This document shows positions 60,874 through 64,000 of a stretch of DNA of 64,000 nt, piece by piece. Each line of letters starts with the position of its first letter. Position 1 is the stretch's first letter. Both the position numbers and the translations under genes were made by a program. The DNA comes from Rhodobacterales bacterium (GTDB taxonomy: Bacteria; Pseudomonadota; Alphaproteobacteria; Rhodobacterales; Rhodobacteraceae), in the NCBI GenBank assembly GCA_002747325.1, contig PDOZ01000028.1, positions 1 through 64,000 of the forward strand. The letters are read 5' to 3'. The notes beneath the pieces were generated by a model. The model was not told where the DNA came from. It ran no database searches and saw only the letters and a list, made by a program, of their open reading frames with translations.

Positions 60874-61827
60874 ATGAACTGGATCACAAACTATGTGCGG
60901 CCGCGAATCAATTCGTTGTTTTCGCGTCGCGAGGTTCCGGAAAACCTGTGGATCAAATGCACGGAATGCGGCCAGATGCTGTTTCACCGCGAGTTGGCGG
61001 AGAACCTGAACGTCTGCACCTCCTGCGATCATCACATGGCCATGTCGCCGCGCGAGCGTTTCACTGCGCTGTTTGATGGCGGGATTTTCACGGAGATCGA
61101 GGTGGAAAAACCCATCGAAGACCCGCTGAAATTCCGCGATCAGAAGCGCTATCCCGAACGGATGAAAGCGGCGCAGAAAAAGACCGGAGAGGCGGAAGCC
61201 ATGCTGGTGGCGGAAGGGGAAATCGGACGCACCCCGATCGTCGCCGCCGCGCAGGACTTTTCCTTCATGGGCGGGTCGATGTCGATGTATGTCGGCAACG
61301 CGATCCTCGCCGCCGCTGAACGCGCCGTGGCAACCAAACGCCCGCTGGTGCTGTTCTCCGCCGCGGGCGGGGCGCGGATGCAGGAGGGCATTCTGGGCCT
61401 GATGCAAATGCCGCGCACCACGATTGCCGTCGACATGCTGAAAGAAGCGGGCCTGCCCTATATTGTGGTCCTGACGCATCCGACCACCGGCGGCGTCACC
61501 GCCTCTTACGCCATGCTGGGGGATGTGCATATCGCCGAACCGAACGCGCTGATCGGCTTTGCGGGCGCGCGCGTTATCGAACAAACCATCCGCGAGAAGC
61601 TGCCGGAAGGGTTCCAGCGAGCCGAATATTTGCTCGACCACGGCATGTTGGACCGGGTGACGCATCGCAAGGACATCAAGGATGAGCTGGTAACCATCCT
61701 GCGCATGTTGATGGGGCTGGACCCGGCGGTGCGCGGTGATCTGCCTGCGCCGGAGGAAAAGGCCGCGCCGGAAGAGGCGGCGCCCGAAGAGGCCAAAGCC
61801 CCGGAAGAAAAGGCTCCCGAAGCGTGA
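60874..61827 (+). CDS. accD: Acetyl-CoA carboxylase carboxyltransferase subunit beta
   Basis: [30 protein letters not shown] zinc finger; [15 protein letters not shown]. Confidence 0.96.
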   Translation: MNWITNYVRPRINSLFSRREVPENLWIKCTECGQMLFHRELAENLNVCTSCDHHMAMSPRERFTALFDGGIFTEIEVEKPIEDPLKFRDQKRYPERMKAAQKKTGEAEAMLVAEGEIGRTPIVAAAQDFSFMGGSMSMYVGNAILAAAERAVATKRPLVLFSAAGGARMQEGILGLMQMPRTTIAVDMLKEAGLPYIVVLTHPTTGGVTASYAMLGDVHIAEPNALIGFAGARVIEQTIREKLPEGFQRAEYLLDHGMLDRVTHRKDIKDELVTILRMLMGLDPAVRGDLPAPEEKAAPEEAAPEEAKAPEEKAPEA

Positions 61828-63089
61828 GCAGCGGCTCGGACGCCATCCTTGAGCGGATGATGCGGCTGCACCCGAAGATCATCGACCTGACGCTGGACCG
61901 GGTTTGGCGCCTGTTGGAGGCGCTGGACCACCCGGAGCGCAAATTGCCGCCGGTCGTGCATATCGCCGGCACCAACGGCAAAGGGTCAACGCTGGCCATG
62001 ATCCGCGCCGGGCTGGAAGGGGCGGGCCAGCGCGCCCATGCCTATACCTCGCCGCATCTGGCCCGCTTTCACGAACGCATCCGCATCGCGGGCGAGTTGA
62101 TCAGCGAACCCGCGCTGGAGGCGCTACTGGCGCGCTGTGAGGCGGCCAATGGCGGTGCACCGATCACCTATTTCGAGATTACCACGGTCGCCGGGTTGCT
62201 CGCCTTCGCCGAGGCGGAAGCGGATTACACCCTGCTGGAAGTCGGCCTTGGCGGGCGGCTGGATGCCACCAATGTCGTCGATCCGGCGCTTACCATCATC
62301 ACCCCGATCTCCATCGACCACACGCAGTTTCTCGGCAACACGCTGGCGGAAATCGCGGGCGAAAAGGCGGGGATTATCAAACGCGGGGTGCCGGTGATTG
62401 TCGGGCCGCAGCCAGATGAGGCGCTGGAGGTGATCGAAGCCCGCGCCGCCCGGCTCGGCGCCCCGGTCTTCGCGCATGGCCAGCATTGGCATGTTTTCGA
62501 GGAGCGCGGACGGTTGATCTATCAGGACGAAACCGGCCTGCTCGACCTGCCGCTCCCCGCCCTGACCGGCCCACATCAGATCCAGAACGCCGGCGCCGCC
62601 ATCGCCGCGCTGCGCCAGCTTGGGTTCGGCGAAAGCGCCTGCGAAGCAGCGATGCGCGATGTGCGCTGGCCCGCGCGGATGCAACGGCTCAGCGCCGGGC
62701 CACTGATCGAGCGCGCCGCGCCTGCCGAGCTTTGGCTCGATGGGGGGCATAACCCGGCAGCGGGAAAGATGCTGGCGCAGGTGCTGCGCGACCTGCCCCC
62801 GCGCCCGACGCATCTGATCTGTGGTATGCTCAACACCAAGGACGTGACCGGCTATCTGCGCCCGCTGGCGGAGGTTGCGGACAGCTTAACCGCAGTAGAA
62901 ATCCCCGGCGAAACCGCGACGCTCAGCGCTGAAGACACGGCCCGCGCCGCACGCGAAGCCGGGTTTGCGCGCGTATCGGAAGCGCCGGACGTGGCGCGCG
63001 CCATCGAAGCGCTGGAACGCGAAAACACCCGCATCCTGATTTGCGGCTCGCTCTACCTTGCCGGGAATGTGCTGCGGGAAAATCGCTGA
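61824..63089 (+). CDS. folC: Folylpolyglutamate/dihydrofolate synthase
   Basis: [46 protein letters not shown]. Confidence 0.95.
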   Translation: MSSGSDAILERMMRLHPKIIDLTLDRVWRLLEALDHPERKLPPVVHIAGTNGKGSTLAMIRAGLEGAGQRAHAYTSPHLARFHERIRIAGELISEPALEALLARCEAANGGAPITYFEITTVAGLLAFAEAEADYTLLEVGLGGRLDATNVVDPALTIITPISIDHTQFLGNTLAEIAGEKAGIIKRGVPVIVGPQPDEALEVIEARAARLGAPVFAHGQHWHVFEERGRLIYQDETGLLDLPLPALTGPHQIQNAGAAIAALRQLGFGESACEAAMRDVRWPARMQRLSAGPLIERAAPAELWLDGGHNPAAGKMLAQVLRDLPPRPTHLICGMLNTKDVTGYLRPLAEVADSLTAVEIPGETATLSAEDTARAAREAGFARVSEAPDVARAIEALERENTRILICGSLYLAGNVLRENR

Positions 63090-63217
63090 TTTCCGCCATT
63101 TTTCGCTCATGCCGTCAGAAAAAATTTTCCCGGCGAATCCGCGAAAATGCCCAAAATCCCCGCAACCCTTTGATGCGACTCAGTTTTATCCGACAAACCG
63201 AGTCGTTTCACCTGTCA

Positions 63218-63263
63218 ACCCATAATATTGACCCTCAGGCGCAAATCACACTATATCTTGTGT
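63218..63263 (+). promoter_or_regulatory. Candidate promoter overlapped by NrdR-box-like palindrome
   Basis: TTGACC (63228-63233), 17-nt spacer, CTATAT; ACACTATATCTTGTGT at 63248-63263. Confidence 0.45.
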
Positions 63264-63348
63264 GAACTGCACAGGACTTCAAGAACAGGCGTAAGAATAA
63301 AAATGAGCAGAACGGACTTGGGGTCGCTTTCGGGCGGCCCCTTTTTTG
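63263..63348 (+). ncRNA. Candidate small RNA
   Basis: Region between candidate promoter and a strong terminator, no convincing ORF. Confidence 0.35.
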
Positions 63349-63350
63349 TT
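63320..63350 (+). terminator. Intrinsic terminator
   Basis: ggggtcgc tttcgg gcggcccctttttt. Confidence 0.85.
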
Positions 63351-64000
63351 CACGCCTCCAAACCCCATTCTTCGCCCTGCATCTCGCGCAGCCGCGACGC
63401 GGTGCGCTCGAACTCAAACGAACCTTCGCCCTCGTGGTAGAGAAATTCCGGCTCTGCGGCGGCGGTGGCGATCAAGCGCACATTGGCTTCATAAAGCGCG
63501 TCGATCAGGGTGACAAACCGCTTGGCTTCGTTGAAATTCTGCCGCGACAGGGCCGGGATGCCCTCCAGAAACAGAACCCGCACCGACCCCGCAATGGCGA
63601 GGTAATCGGCGGGGCCAAGTAACGCGGCGCACAGGTCAAAAAAGCTGGTGCGCGCCGCCCCCGCCGCCGCTTCGCGCAGGGTAATCTCGCGGCCCTTGAC
63701 CGTGATCACCATTGGCTCCGGCACCGCCTGCCCGATCAAATCGCGCCACATCACATCCATCGCCGAGCGCGCCGCAGCATCATCAGGGCAGAAATAAACC
63801 TGCGCTCCGGCGAGGCGATTTTGCCGATAATCCGTCGGGCTGACGAGTTCATGCACCACAAGCTGCTCTTTGATCAGGGCGATGAAGGGCAGGAAAAGCT
63901 GCCGGTTCAGCCCGTCTTTATACAGATCATCCGGCACGCGATTCGAGGTCGTCACAATGACGACGCCCGCGTCAAACAACATCTGAAACAGACGGCCGAC
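63350..64000 (-). CDS. zapE: Cell division protein ZapE (AFG1-like ATPase), C-terminal part, runs off window end
   Basis: VVIVTTSNRVPDDLYKDGLNRQLFLPFI; ALSRQNFNEAKRFVTLIDALYE. Confidence 0.93.
   Translation of the reverse strand, partial: VGRLFQMLFDAGVVIVTTSNRVPDDLYKDGLNRQLFLPFIALIKEQLVVHELVSPTDYRQNRLAGAQVYFCPDDAAARSAMDVMWRDLIGQAVPEPMVITVKGREITLREAAAGAARTSFFDLCAALLGPADYLAIAGSVRVLFLEGIPALSRQNFNEAKRFVTLIDALYEANVRLIATAAAEPEFLYHEGEGSFEFERTASRLREMQGEEWGLEA

Noticed and set aside
63303-63440. Short ORF starting MSRTDLGSLSGGPFF in the candidate sRNA
   Set aside because: Reads through a strong terminator and into the antisense of zapE; no convincing ribosome-binding site.

Overview
GC-rich chromosomal window, most like Alphaproteobacteria (Rhodobacterales) by protein families and gene order. 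It is mainly core genome, densely packed on both strands. Recognisable blocks: tuf 5' end; parC; etfBA; HPr/EIIA-Man/RapZ/HprK/ChvGI with divergent pckA; recO-DUF1491-era-rnc-lepB-acpS-pdxJ-DUF2062-rel-rpoZ; asd; cdsA/plsC-like pair; M17 aminopeptidase; PBP1A-type protein; a type I secretion ABC/HlyD pair; map-sfsA; accD-folC; zapE 3' part. I saw no CRISPR array, prophage, transposase, rRNA or tRNA. There is no obvious large novel multi-protein system. The most interesting signals are non-coding or very small: (1) a ~100-bp triple-nested palindrome after an OmpA-family gene (56745-56845); (2) a self-contained unit encoding two ~60-aa proteins behind four back-to-back RNA hairpins (35361-35846), one ORF being below the ORF-track cutoff; (3) a structured 39547-39680 region with a possible pseudoknot and terminator-like hairpin upstream of a cytochrome c gene; (4) a possible ~85-nt sRNA with a NrdR-box-like palindrome on its promoter (63218-63350); (5) a perfect 13-bp inverted repeat between chvI and pckA. 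All functional assignments come from reading the translations; no database search was run.
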